From Aureispira sp. CCB-QB1 (GTDB taxonomy: Bacteria > Bacteroidota > Bacteroidia > Chitinophagales > Saprospiraceae), in the NCBI RefSeq assembly GCF_000724545.1, contig NZ_JHBV01000052.1:1-39510 (forward strand): a DNA stretch of 39,510 bases, in the 5' to 3' direction. A program made the translations under genes and the position numbers. Shown piece after piece: positions 8,178-18,000 of the stretch. The notes under the pieces are model-generated. The model searched no databases, was not told the origin of the DNA, and saw nothing but the letters and a program-made list of their open reading frames with translations. Position 1 is the first letter of the stretch; each line of letters opens with the position of its first letter.

Positions 8178-8723
8178 ATGGGTCGTAAAAACAACAAAAA
8201 GAAATCATTTTCAGATAACTTGGCAAATCTCTTTCAGGAAAGAATGATTGACGATAATGCACAAGACAATCTCTCTATGATTGAAAATGAAGCACCCGAT
8301 AAAAAAAAGAGCAAAACAAAAGGTGCTGCAACAGCTACTGCTAAAAAAACACTAACAAGAAAATCAAGAGGAAAATCTAAAACCAACCGAAAATCTTTTT
8401 CTAACAATCTAGAACGCTTTTTTAAAGATAGTATAGATGGCGTTTTGGATGGTGTTGTAACGGATGTCAAAAGAAGTTTGGTCAACACAAAAAAGGGCAA
8501 CCGAAAAGCTATTGGTATTGACTTGTTGATCAAACGAACAACGGAGGAAAATGTCAAAGACAAACCGAGCAAACAATCTACTCAGACTAAACGAGTAACA
8601 GTAGTCCTAGATACAGAGAAGTTAGCAGAATTGAAACGTATTGCCAAAGAAGAAAAGAGAAGGTTGCACCAAATCATCGGTGAATTGGTTGACGAGTATA
8701 TTGATGAAGCTAAAATGAAGTAG
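8178..8723 (+). CDS. ParA-associated ribbon-helix-helix DNA-binding protein
   Basis: A 181-residue, Lys-rich, mostly disordered protein. The C-terminal end (about 137-174: TKRVTVVLDTEKLAEL, then a helix with IIGELVDEYID) fits a ribbon-helix-helix DNA-binding domain. The N-terminal part repeats a short motif: KKSFSDNLANLFQE (8-21) and RKSFSNNLERFFKD (71-84). A third, shorter version RKAIGIDLLIK (109-119) resembles the LGxGLxxLI box with which ParB N-termini contact ParA. From position and architecture it is inferred to be the DNA-binding partner that stimulates the neighbouring ParA, in place of ParB. It ends 4 bases from the stop of the convergent gene at 8728. Confidence 0.72.
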   Translation: MGRKNNKKKSFSDNLANLFQERMIDDNAQDNLSMIENEAPDKKKSKTKGAATATAKKTLTRKSRGKSKTNRKSFSNNLERFFKDSIDGVLDGVVTDVKRSLVNTKKGNRKAIGIDLLIKRTTEENVKDKPSKQSTQTKRVTVVLDTEKLAELKRIAKEEKRRLHQIIGELVDEYIDEAKMK

Positions 8724-8727
8724 TTTG

Positions 8728-10134
8728 TTATAATTGCTCGAGTTGTTCCAAAAGCCATTTTTTAGTGGCTAAAATATCCGTATTTAAAATTTCTATTTTT
8801 AGATTCTCTTTTGCTTTCTTATCAAATGGGTTCACGCGAATGAGCTTCTGCATATATTTGGTAATATTATTATAATTCTCTTTGTGATAACCAACAACAT
8901 CCTTGCGTCTAAGGTACATTTTTAGACTGTCCAATAGAGAGTCTAAAGCATCAAACTCTTGCGTTTCGTAGTAAATTCTTAGAAGCATGACTTTGCAAGA
9001 TAGAATTCTTAAAATATCCTTGACTTGAATTTGCACTAATAGCTGCTGTGCTTTTTGGTATTTTTTCTGGGCGTAGTAAAGTTTCGCTAGGCATTCTTGA
9101 AAAATACTTTCTCTATGTTCTGGTGTTATTTTATCTTTGTAGGTGTACAAAAACTCTTCTACCCACTCATACTGTTCCATTTGTATACCTATACTAACCA
9201 TATTGTTATAAGTAAAAGGAGTAATAATACCTTGTTCCAATAAGTAGCTTTGGGTAATACCTGTTTTGTATAGTTCAAATGCTTTTTCCAAATGCCACCT
9301 AGAGTTATCATTTAACTTTTTGATGGTATAATTGATCGCCAAAAGGTATAGTTCTCGAATTTCTTGTGGAGGAAATGAGGAGGTATAAGTATGGAGATAA
9401 TCCATCATTTTTTGAAAATGCTGGTCGGGATTTTGAGTATCCGTAAATGCAAGGTAACAATAGTAATAAAGACCAATCGCAGGTATTTTTAAATAGCCTA
9501 ACTCTTTTACTTGTTCCAACACAACGGCTAGCATCTTGGGCTGATAGTTCATTTTAAAAACCACTAATCTAGAATACAATAGACAGGCTTTGCGTAGCTT
9601 GTCGGCAAAATATTGAATATCCAATGCATCAGACAGTTCTTGTAAGTTTAGGGGACTTGTTCTTTGAGCTTGCTCTGAAGCATTGAAATACAATGTTTCC
9701 AACTCGTAATTTAAGCGCAAACTCTCCCAATTTTGAGTAGCTTCTTTTTGGGCGCTTTTTTGAGCATTTTTGAGAACTTGGTTCAATTCCTTGTACAAGC
9801 CTCTTTCTTTTAGGCTCTCAGACAATAGAATGGTACTTCTGCTTGTTTGATCTTGCAATTGTTCATATACCAAAAATTCTTCTACTGCATTCAATAATCG
9901 ATGGATAATTTGGCGCATTTTGCCATCATTGTAGGGTACTTTTGGGTAAATGGTAGCCCATGCCAATGACTTTGTTAAATACTGCTCTTTTAACTCCATA
10001 TCCCACAAAAAATCGTATAAATCGCAGACATCTTGACGTTGATTGATAATTGAGCAAGCAATCCAATCTCTACAACGTCGTTTTTCTTTGCTAGAAAAAG
10101 TGTGCAAAATGTTAATTAATTTAGAATTTTTCAT
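8728..10134 (-). CDS. Conserved helical-repeat (TPR-like) protein of unknown function
   Basis: A 468-residue soluble protein with no signal peptide or membrane segment. The first ~95 residues (INILHTFSSKEKRRCRDWI, then a D-L-Y-D-F-L helix) resemble a recurring Bacteroidota family that opens with an L-x-x-F-S-x-x-E-x-x-x-F-x-x-x-L pattern. The rest is all-helical with paired amphipathic helices of TPR type (for example around 330-375: EECLAKLYYAQKKYQKAQQLL). It is probably a protein-interaction scaffold. No function is assigned. It converges on the parA/RHH pair with 4 bases between stop codons, and is divergent from the secreted protein at 10428. Confidence 0.7.
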   Translation of the reverse strand: MKNSKLINILHTFSSKEKRRCRDWIACSIINQRQDVCDLYDFLWDMELKEQYLTKSLAWATIYPKVPYNDGKMRQIIHRLLNAVEEFLVYEQLQDQTSRSTILLSESLKERGLYKELNQVLKNAQKSAQKEATQNWESLRLNYELETLYFNASEQAQRTSPLNLQELSDALDIQYFADKLRKACLLYSRLVVFKMNYQPKMLAVVLEQVKELGYLKIPAIGLYYYCYLAFTDTQNPDQHFQKMMDYLHTYTSSFPPQEIRELYLLAINYTIKKLNDNSRWHLEKAFELYKTGITQSYLLEQGIITPFTYNNMVSIGIQMEQYEWVEEFLYTYKDKITPEHRESIFQECLAKLYYAQKKYQKAQQLLVQIQVKDILRILSCKVMLLRIYYETQEFDALDSLLDSLKMYLRRKDVVGYHKENYNNITKYMQKLIRVNPFDKKAKENLKIEILNTDILATKKWLLEQLEQL

Positions 10135-10427
10135 TAGGATATTTTTTATATAAAAAACAAAGAAACTCTTTAAGAGCTATTAATAGGCTATTAATAATGT
10201 AATTATAATGAAATGTGATAAAAAATGCTAAACAAATGATGTTAATTGTAGTTGATTGAATGCTTGTTTCTAACGAAGTTTGTAGAATAGAAAAGAAATA
10301 AAAAAAGCTCAATAATATAAAGAGAAAATTTAAAAGCCTAGTATAAATAGTTAATACTCCATTGATTTTTTATTTATTAGTAATACAGGCGAGAATACTA
10401 TTTGTTAGACCAATGACTTTTGAAATT

Positions 10428-13343
10428 ATGAAGAAGTATAACATATTGATTTTATTATTCCATTTAATGATCCTTACTGCTTATGGTCAGGAATGGACAC
10501 GAGAACTGGATGGTCCATATATTCCTAGTTTGCAATGGGCAAGCTCCATGTTTAGTGGTCATGACGTAACAGAAACGAACGATGGAGGTTATGTGATGGC
10601 AGGGATACAATCCTTTGCAACAGGAGCACCACGAGATTATCCTGCTCTAATAAAAGTTGACGCACAAGGATTTAACGTTTGGGAAAAAAGCTATTTTTCT
10701 GATAGTGCAGATGTTATGGCTTTTTCTAGTGTAGCACTAGAACCAATGCCCAATGGTCACTTTTTGTTGGGAGGGATTAATGGACAAACCATTCATCTAA
10801 TTCAAGTAGATGCTTTGGGGGATACCATATGGACAAAAACGTACCAAAGTTATTGCAATCAGGTTGGAGGACCTTGCATGCTTGATCAATTGAGTTTGGA
10901 GGCAACTTTAGATGGAAATTATATTTTAGCAATTAGCTCTCATATTACGCTTGGTGCACCGATAGATTTACACCATACACAGTTGATTAAGATTGCACCT
11001 AATGGAACGGTTTTGTGGACCAAAGTGCATGCAGATGCTTGGGCAGAGGCGATTCAACCTACTTTTGATGGAGGGTATATTTTAGCTGGACATCAGGGGA
11101 ATACTGCCATGTTGTACAAGTTGGATAATAATGGTGATAGTACGTGGTTGGAGACCTATTCGGGGCAAGGAACGGCTAGTTGGCACAGTGTTGTTCAAGC
11201 ACCAGACAGTGGTTATGTTGTCGCAACAGAATTAATGGGATTTGTAGGCCCAACTCCTTTGTTAGTAAAAGTAGATAAAACAGGGGCAAACGTACTTTGG
11301 TCGACCTACTCTTTGGCGTCTACTTTAGGAGGCATTATAGGTTTTGCAAATCATGTAGAATATGATAACAATGGATATTATGTTGTAACAGGCTATGTGA
11401 ATCGACCGCATCCTGTTGCGACTGTTCAATTAGACGTTGCTTTTTTAGGAAAAGTAGATTTAGGTGGAAATGTTGTTGTAGAACAAATTTTTGAAGAATA
11501 CTTTCATAACAAAGGCAATGTTGTTCGTCCTACTAGTGATAATGGGTATATATTGACAGGAAGTTATGATAACCATCAAGCTTATTTGGTGAAATCTGAC
11601 TCGGCATTAAATCGTCCTATGCACAAATTTCAAGGTTATATTTATAACGATAGCAATGGGGATTGTATTAAGGGGACTGGTGAAACAGGATTTATCCATT
11701 GGTTGATAGAAATCAAGAAAAGCGATGGGTCGGTAGTCTATGCTACAGCAGATAGCAATGGTTATTATGAAGCTACAGTAGATACAGGGACTTTTGTTGT
11801 TAAGTCTCTTTTGCCGAATACATTGTGGACAGGATGTGTCGATAGTGTTGTCATTACCTCAAGCCAGTTAGAAAATACCGATACATTAGATTTTGGTGCT
11901 AGAGCATTGGTTAGTTGTCCTTTGTTAAATGTAGATGTATCGACAGCTTTATTAAGACGTTGTTCTTCGGCTGTATATACAGTTACTTATTGTAATCAAG
12001 GAACGGCGGATGCTATTGGAGCTTCTGTAACAGTCAACTTGGATACAACACTGAATTTTTTAGGAGCCAATATGCCTTGGTCAGCAACAACGGGTATGAA
12101 TACTTACCTATTTAATATAGGCACTGTTCCTCCAGGTGGTTGTGGTTCTTTTACAATAGATGTAATGGTCAGTTGTTATTCTCAATTAGGGCAAACGCAT
12201 TGTGTTCAAGCCAACATATTACCTGATAGTTTGTGTGTGAATAGCAGTCCTTTGTGGGACGAGTCGGATATAGATGTGACAGGTGTTTGTTATGGAGATA
12301 GTATTGTTTATACGATTACCAATGTGGGAACTGGAGGAATGTCAGCTACTCGACATTATTTTGTAACAGAAGATCACGTAATTTTATTGGTTCGACCATT
12401 TAATTTAGGACCTGGAGCAAGTGTAACAGAAGTCGTGCAAACTTCCAATGGGGCTGTATATCGTTTAGAGGCAGAACAAGATGTCAACCATCCTCACAGT
12501 ACCTATAGTGCTTTAGGAGTATTACAATGTACCGATGCTGCCTTTACATCCAATAGTTCCTTAGGGATATTGGGGCAGTTTGTAGAAGATGATGGTAGTC
12601 CTGCTGTATCTATTGATTGTCAAGAAAATGTAGGGGCTTGGGATCCCAATGACAAGCAAGCTCGTCCAATTGGTTATGGTACGTCCCATGCTATTGAAGC
12701 CAATACAGATTTAGAGTATCACATTCGTTTTCAAAATACAGGTACAGACACAGCGTTTAATGTTACGGTTTATGACACTTTGTCAAGTGCTCTTAATCCA
12801 AGTTCAATTATACCTGGTGCTAGCAGTCATCCCTATACTTGGGAGTTAAAAGGAAATGGTATTGTGGTCTTTACATTTAATAATATTTTACTACCTGATA
12901 GTACAGCTAACGAAGCGGCTTCGCATGGGTATGTTAAATTTAAAGTGAAACAACAACCTGATTTACCTGTTGGAACGTTAATTAATAATACAGCAGCTAT
13001 TGTATTTGACATGAATGCACCAGTGTTGACCAATACAACTTTTCATACTATTGATGAAAACTTTATTGTAGATATCGTTAAGATTGGAGATCGACCTCAA
13101 ACAATGATTGAAGCTTACCCTAATCCATTTCAAGAGTTTGTGAAAATTGTTGTGAAGGGAGAATCTTTCTCTACTTTAGAAGTGCGTGTGGTTGATGCTA
13201 TCGGGAGAGAAGTTCAGTACAATAAAGTGGCGTATCAAGAAGAAATTATCTTACAACGTCAGAATTTAGAAACGGGGGTATATTTCTTCCAATTGATAGG
13301 AGACGGTGAACTTATTGGAACAGGAAAACTCATTGCTCAATAA
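10428..13343 (+). CDS. Large secreted protein with DUF7619-like domain and T9SS type A tail
   Basis: The start at ATG 10428 (MKKYNILILLFHL..AYGQ, a clean signal peptide) is preferred over the in-frame ATG at 10362, which would put 22 residues before it. The protein is then 971 residues. Order: signal peptide 1-21; about 45-400, a run of beta-propeller-like repeats marked by DGGY and V-x-A-G words; about 402-470, a Cna-B/SdrD-like fold (GYIYNDSNGDC); about 475-730, Ig-like cysteine-containing modules; about 734-876, a DUF7619-type region (WDPNDKQ, YHIRFQNTGTDTAFNV, IVFDMNAPV); and about 890-971, a T9SS type A sorting tail (EAYPNPF, ETGVYFFQL). It is exported and anchored or released by the type IX system. 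Adhesion or matrix function is plausible but unproven. Confidence 0.88.
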   Translation: MKKYNILILLFHLMILTAYGQEWTRELDGPYIPSLQWASSMFSGHDVTETNDGGYVMAGIQSFATGAPRDYPALIKVDAQGFNVWEKSYFSDSADVMAFSSVALEPMPNGHFLLGGINGQTIHLIQVDALGDTIWTKTYQSYCNQVGGPCMLDQLSLEATLDGNYILAISSHITLGAPIDLHHTQLIKIAPNGTVLWTKVHADAWAEAIQPTFDGGYILAGHQGNTAMLYKLDNNGDSTWLETYSGQGTASWHSVVQAPDSGYVVATELMGFVGPTPLLVKVDKTGANVLWSTYSLASTLGGIIGFANHVEYDNNGYYVVTGYVNRPHPVATVQLDVAFLGKVDLGGNVVVEQIFEEYFHNKGNVVRPTSDNGYILTGSYDNHQAYLVKSDSALNRPMHKFQGYIYNDSNGDCIKGTGETGFIHWLIEIKKSDGSVVYATADSNGYYEATVDTGTFVVKSLLPNTLWTGCVDSVVITSSQLENTDTLDFGARALVSCPLLNVDVSTALLRRCSSAVYTVTYCNQGTADAIGASVTVNLDTTLNFLGANMPWSATTGMNTYLFNIGTVPPGGCGSFTIDVMVSCYSQLGQTHCVQANILPDSLCVNSSPLWDESDIDVTGVCYGDSIVYTITNVGTGGMSATRHYFVTEDHVILLVRPFNLGPGASVTEVVQTSNGAVYRLEAEQDVNHPHSTYSALGVLQCTDAAFTSNSSLGILGQFVEDDGSPAVSIDCQENVGAWDPNDKQARPIGYGTSHAIEANTDLEYHIRFQNTGTDTAFNVTVYDTLSSALNPSSIIPGASSHPYTWELKGNGIVVFTFNNILLPDSTANEAASHGYVKFKVKQQPDLPVGTLINNTAAIVFDMNAPVLTNTTFHTIDENFIVDIVKIGDRPQTMIEAYPNPFQEFVKIVVKGESFSTLEVRVVDAIGREVQYNKVAYQEEIILQRQNLETGVYFFQLIGDGELIGTGKLIAQ

Positions 13344-13397
13344 ACAATTGCTTCAAAAAAAAATCAAATTTGATCACCTTTAGAAAATCAAAAAAAT

Positions 13398-13805
13398 ATG
13401 ATAAAAGGAATATGGAAATTAGTTTTGTTAAGTCTTTTGGCTGTATTAATGTTTTCAAGTTGCAAAAAAGAAGAACCTATAAATTCACCTTCCAATCGTT
13501 TGCATGGAGAATGGAATTTAATGCAATATTCGGCAGGCTTAGCTGGTCTGGAAAATTATAATAAAGACGATGTTACTTGGACATTTAATAGCAATGGTAC
13601 TGTTGATGTAGTCATAAACGTTGCATTGAATAATTCGCACATGCCCATACAGAGCAATACAACGGATACTTATATAATGAATGGTACAAAGGTAAAGTTG
13701 GCGTCTATAGATTATGATTATGACATTAGTTTTGACAATGGCAAATTGATCTTGTCTAATAGCCCAGCAGTAGATGGTCCTAGCATTCTTTTTGAACGAG
13801 ATTAG
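13398..13805 (+). CDS. Lipocalin-like small lipoprotein
   Basis: A 135-residue predicted lipoprotein with lipobox Cys22 (LMFSSC followed by KKEE). After the linker comes the lipocalin-like opening RLHGEWNLMQY, then beta strands W-T-F-N-S-N-G-T-V-D-V and T-Y-I-M-N-G-T-K-V, ending IS-F-D-N-G-K-L-I-L. This is the usual layout of Bacteroidota lipocalin-like lipoproteins, which are envelope proteins of unknown ligand. It follows the secreted protein by 54 bases with no terminator, so co-transcription is likely. Confidence 0.75.
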   Translation: MIKGIWKLVLLSLLAVLMFSSCKKEEPINSPSNRLHGEWNLMQYSAGLAGLENYNKDDVTWTFNSNGTVDVVINVALNNSHMPIQSNTTDTYIMNGTKVKLASIDYDYDISFDNGKLILSNSPAVDGPSILFERD

Positions 13806-13851
13806 AATAACTTTCTAACAACATTACTTATTATCCTAAATAGACTTTATT

Positions 13852-14130
13852 ATGATTACAAAATATTTTAGAGTAATTCTATTCGTAATGACGTTTTTTT
13901 TCTTTGCTAGTTGCGAAAAAGATAGCTCTTGCACCGAACACATAAATGAATGTCGTCTTAAATGCGAGATGATTCCAGATATGGGATGGTGTGGTACAGG
14001 AGCAGAATATAAGTATTATTTCAATCCTATTACTCAACAGTGTGAGCCTTATATTTATATTGGTTATGATGCTGTTTTTGAAACATTACAAGAATGCCAA
14101 GCTTGTGGTTGTGGTAACGCTGAAAATTAG
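13852..14130 (+). CDS. Small lipoprotein with Kunitz/BPTI-like domain
   Basis: A 92-residue predicted lipoprotein with lipobox Cys21 (FFFFASC). Residues 38-87 follow the Kunitz/BPTI pattern: C38, eight residues, C47 (in DMGWC), 16 residues with the YYFN core, C64, then EPYIYIG as in the F-x-Y-G-G element, an F at 76, and C82 with C85/C87. The cysteine equivalent to BPTI C38 is Tyr72, so the loop disulfide partner of C47 is absent or replaced. Known Kunitz domains inhibit serine proteases; the expected P1 residue here would be Gly48, not Lys or Arg, so trypsin inhibition is unlikely. It lies 46 bases after the lipocalin-like gene and is followed by a hairpin terminator. Confidence 0.7.
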   Translation: MITKYFRVILFVMTFFFFASCEKDSSCTEHINECRLKCEMIPDMGWCGTGAEYKYYFNPITQQCEPYIYIGYDAVFETLQECQACGCGNAEN

Positions 14131-14172
14131 TAATATATATACGTTTGGTTGCCCTTTATGTTATTATAGATC

Positions 14173-14200
14173 AAAGCCTTCCTGTTTTTTGGAAGGCTTT
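14173..14200 (+). terminator. Intrinsic terminator after the Kunitz-like lipoprotein
   Basis: Ten-base perfect arms AAAGCCTTCC (14173-14182) and GGAAGGCTTT (14191-14200) enclose an eight-base T-rich loop. It lies 43 bases after the stop and is followed by a T-containing stretch. It probably ends the 10428-14130 transcription unit. Confidence 0.75.
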
Positions 14201-14220
14201 CCTATTTGTTATAAGTAATA

Positions 14221-14470
14221 ATACGTTGTTGATTAGTTCGTGAGCGCTTTGTTACTCCCTATAGTCGTGAACTCGGTTCGCTTTTAGCTCGCTACGCTTA
14301 TGACCTTGGGCTTTTGTGCTACTAGGACAAGCTTACTCGGCAAGCTTAGCTACCTATGGTGCTACTACGTGGTAGTTTGCTTTGTTACTCCCTTCGGTCG
14401 TGAGCAACAAGTTGAGTTCGCTACTACTGCGTGGTTTCAACGGAGTAATGAAGTAAGTAACGAAAAAAAG
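14221..14470. repeat. Cluster of short dispersed repeat words
   Basis: This non-coding block is richer in GC than its flanks and is built from repeated words. GCTTTGTTACTCCCT occurs at 14246-14260 and again at 14379-14393, each followed after three bases by GTCGTGA. GCTACTACGTGG (14361-14372) and CTACTGCGTGGTTT (14424-14437) are variants of words at 2431-2445 and 6699-6710. AAGCTTA occurs twice near 14329 and 14342. The open frame across 14300-14494 follows the repeats and is not a gene. Intergenic mobile or REP-like elements are the likely explanation. Confidence 0.55.
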
Positions 14471-14509
14471 ACCTGTTCAGTCCCCAAATGCTAAAAATAA
14501 GAAGGGAAA

Positions 14510-14538
14510 TTCTTGCCAAACACTTCTTTTGGCAAGAA
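14510..14538. terminator. Perfect 11-base hairpin downstream of the repeat cluster
   Basis: Arms TTCTTGCCAAA (14510-14520) and TTTGGCAAGAA (14528-14538) enclose a seven-base loop. There is no T-run of note directly after it on the plus strand, so it may be part of the repeat element or a terminator. No gene ends close by. Confidence 0.45.
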
Positions 14539-15034
14539 ACTATCATGGAGATATCGATTTTTTTTCTTATTATATATAAGGAATTGCTGATTCAGGTTTG
14601 AATTCCATTTTTGATAGGGTTATTTTAGTACAATAATCTTTTTTTTTACAAATAGTTGATATGTTGCTGATTTTTAGTTTGTTGTGTTTTTTTTTGTGGA
14701 AGTACTATTGTATTCTAAAAAAATGCTTCTTATTCTAATTAGGGAGTTTGCAAAATGATTGACTTACTAAGATATGGTTGATAACTTTCCCATCATACAC
14801 CAATCATATTTATTTAAATATTTATCATTTATTTCATTAAGAAATAATTTTTTATTTAGATATATTTTTTATATTTATATCGAGGTGCTTCTAAATAGTT
14901 TTTATTCCCCTTTTTCATTTAAAGAAAAACTACTACAAAATTAAATTAAAGAAGCCACGAATATCTTCCCCCCAATCTCAACTCAGATTACCAATTACAT
15001 AATTTTATTTTTTGTTTGTTTAAATATATAAAAT
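14539..15034. other. AT-rich leader upstream of the giant secreted protein
   Basis: About 500 bases without a gene, very AT-rich, with several T-runs. No clear TTTG / TAnnTTTG promoter was found, although TTTTTTG-like words occur at about 15007-15015. It may contain the promoter and a long 5' leader for the gene at 15035. Confidence 0.4.
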
Positions 15035-18000
15035 ATGGAAAACATGTACACTCGATTATCCTTAAACGGGGTATTACTTACATTCTTCCTATTGGTTGGG
15101 GTGGCAGGAAATAGCCAAACGCCAGGTTTGATATTTGATCCAGCTGTTGGTTCTGTATTAGACCCCAATGGAGATGGATATGTTGATATAGAAGGGAATG
15201 GATTTAGTAATGATGGTTATGATGTAGATGAGTTTGAAATTCCCATGTTTGGAATCCCATCCTTAATGGACGAGATAGATTCTGATTTAGCTTCAGGCCC
15301 CAATTGTGGATTTACAGACATTGTGGAAGATTTTAACAATTATGGTTACTACGGAGCTTTTGATGGGACAAACTTTATTGTTCGAGTACGCTTAGGAAGT
15401 TTTGCACCTAATGCCAAAGGATATACTGTTTTAATTGATACCGATGGTTTGTTTGGACCAGGGCAAGATCCCAATGCTACGGCAGAGAATCCTGGATTTG
15501 AGCTAGCCGTTTTTTTAATGTCTAAGCATGGTGTATATGTAACAGATGTAGATGGAGCCAACAATTGTGCTGGACCAACCACGTCGTTTCCATTATCAAC
15601 GCACCACCAGAAGTCAATTTCGAGCCTAACGACTTGTGGAGATACCGATGTTTTTTATGATTTTTATGTTCCACTCTCTGCAATGGGAGTTACGACAAGC
15701 CAACCTCTTAGAATGGTTGCCACAACAAATACGTCGAATACTTGTGCTTTAGAAGGTTCTGTATCTGATATTCAAGGGGTGCCAGAATCGACATGTGTTC
15801 CTTGTACGTATATAGATATTATCGACCAATTTCCCCCCACACCAATTGATTCACTTTGTGATACCTGTGGAGGGTTTCCACCTGTTTTGTCAGATTGTCC
15901 AGAATTTAACAATGCGTTTTTGTTAGAAGGGGCAACTTCGTTTACAGGAAAAGGCGAAGCCAATCAAACGATTTATATAGAGGTACATTATGGACCTTCT
16001 TATACAGATATAGAATACGATACGGTATTGGCAGATGGTTCTGGAAATTGGACTAGTGCCGCTTTAGATTCTGTTCTTTCAGAAGGAGATTCTATCCTTA
16101 TAAGTGGTCTAACACCGGGCAAAAGCCCAACCAAGTATCCTTGTTCGGATTTAGTCGTACTCTCTGCTTCTTCTGATTGTACGCCAGGTTGGACCTCAAC
16201 TCCCACTTTGGCTAAAAATGGATATTGTGCGGGTGTCGGAGTTGGTGTGCCAGGTGCTACTGTGAATGTCTATCTTAACGGAACATTACTTACACCAGCC
16301 AATGCGCCTGTTATTGTAGCTCCAGATGGTTCGTTCAACTGGGATTGTGGTTCAAGATCGGGATGTTCAGGAGGAGGAGGAGGTTGTATGGCTAATGGAT
16401 TGTATACCATTACACAGGTTTTGCCAGGACAATGTGAATCTCCAGGATTTAGTTCTTGTTATGGCATATCAGGAGCATCGACACCACCTGTTGTCAATCA
16501 GCCCATTGCTGCTTCTGATACAGAAATATCGGGAACGGCAGCACCCAATGCCTATGTAGAATACTATGTTGCACCCAATTCCTTTTTTACCTATGCTGAT
16601 GGCGCAGGAAATTGGACCATTTCAAATCTAAACTTATATAGCTTGGCTTGTACCAACTTACAATTTTACACTGCTTCTTCGGGAACGTGTTGGTCTGCTA
16701 TTGTTAATGTGCCTGTCAGTGATAGAATAGATACTGCTGTCACTCCGATTCTTAATTGTACTTCTGTTGCAGGAGACATAACTGTTAGTGGATTGGTTCC
16801 AGGTGCTCCAGCGGGCGATACTGTTTTTGTTTTTGTCGTAGATGCTTCTGCGGGAGGAACGTTGGTAAGAGATACGTTTTTGGTAAATGAGTCGAGTGGA
16901 TTTATCGACTCTCTTAGTATCGTTTTGGGAGCAGGAGATCAGATATACGCACAACATGGTTTGGTTAGTTGTACGCCTGCTGTTGGAGCTGCTTCGGATG
17001 CTTGTACCATACCCGATACGACAGCAAGACCCTCTATTAATTGTAGTCTAGCATATCGAGAGGGAGATCTTTCGGTTCAAGGATCGTACACGGTAGGAGG
17101 AGCTACAATTAGACTATACATAGATGGAGATAGTATAGGGACAGTAGTAACAAGTGGTCCAGGAGCTTGGACAATCAATGTGGCTTCAGATGCTTTGTAT
17201 GCAGGAGGAAAACTTACCGCTACAGCAGAACTTGCACCAGATGAGGAGAGTTTTCATTCTGATTTTTGTACCGTAGAATGCTTGCCACCAGCAACGAACT
17301 TAACGCTTGTTAATAACGGGGCTAACGAATTATGTAACACTATTGATACGCTTTTCTTTTCGGTTTTGTCTACAGAGTCACTTGTGATTTATGAACCATG
17401 GGATATTATTGGAGATTCTGCTATTGGACCTGCCGCTTTGGGTACAGGGGGAGATATTAACTTATATGCAAGTCCATTGACGACGAATCCAGCAAAAATT
17501 AGCGTCAAAGTTATTAAATTTTCGTCTACTCCTTGTTCTTTCACAATGGAAGACACGGTTACGCTAACGGTTAATCCGCTTCCTATTCGTACTTTAAGTG
17601 TTGGACCAGCTGACACCACCATTTGTAGAAACGAAGCTGTTGGAATTAGAGTATTGAGTTCGCAATTAGATGTTCTCTACTATTTAACCGATAGTAGTAC
17701 TGGAGCAGTAATAGGAGATTCTGTGTTGGGGACAGGAGGAACAATAACCTTGAATAGTGGCGCTATATTCGATACGACTACTATTATTGTGAATGCTGTT
17801 GATACGACAAAAGTGACGAATTGTAGTGTAGAGTTGGATAATGTAGCACATGTGAACATCATTCCTACTCCCAATACAGCTTTGGCTGTTACAACAGATG
17901 ATCTTGTTGTGAATGTCAATGGGGCAACGAATGTTAATGTTACCACAGAAAATAATGCTCTGTTTACCTATCAAGTAAAACGTATTTCGGACAATTCAAA

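Noticed and set aside
8234-8572. Minus-strand frame of 112 codons opposite the RHH gene
   Set aside because: It is antisense to the Lys-rich partner of ParA; Lys codons reversed give Leu/Phe/Ser runs that mimic membrane segments.
10362-10427. Upstream in-frame ATG of the 971-residue secreted protein
   Set aside because: It would place 22 residues before a clean signal peptide beginning MKKYNILILL at 10428.
14300-14494. Plus-strand frame of 64 codons
   Set aside because: It lies in the repeat cluster at 14221-14470 and is best explained by it.
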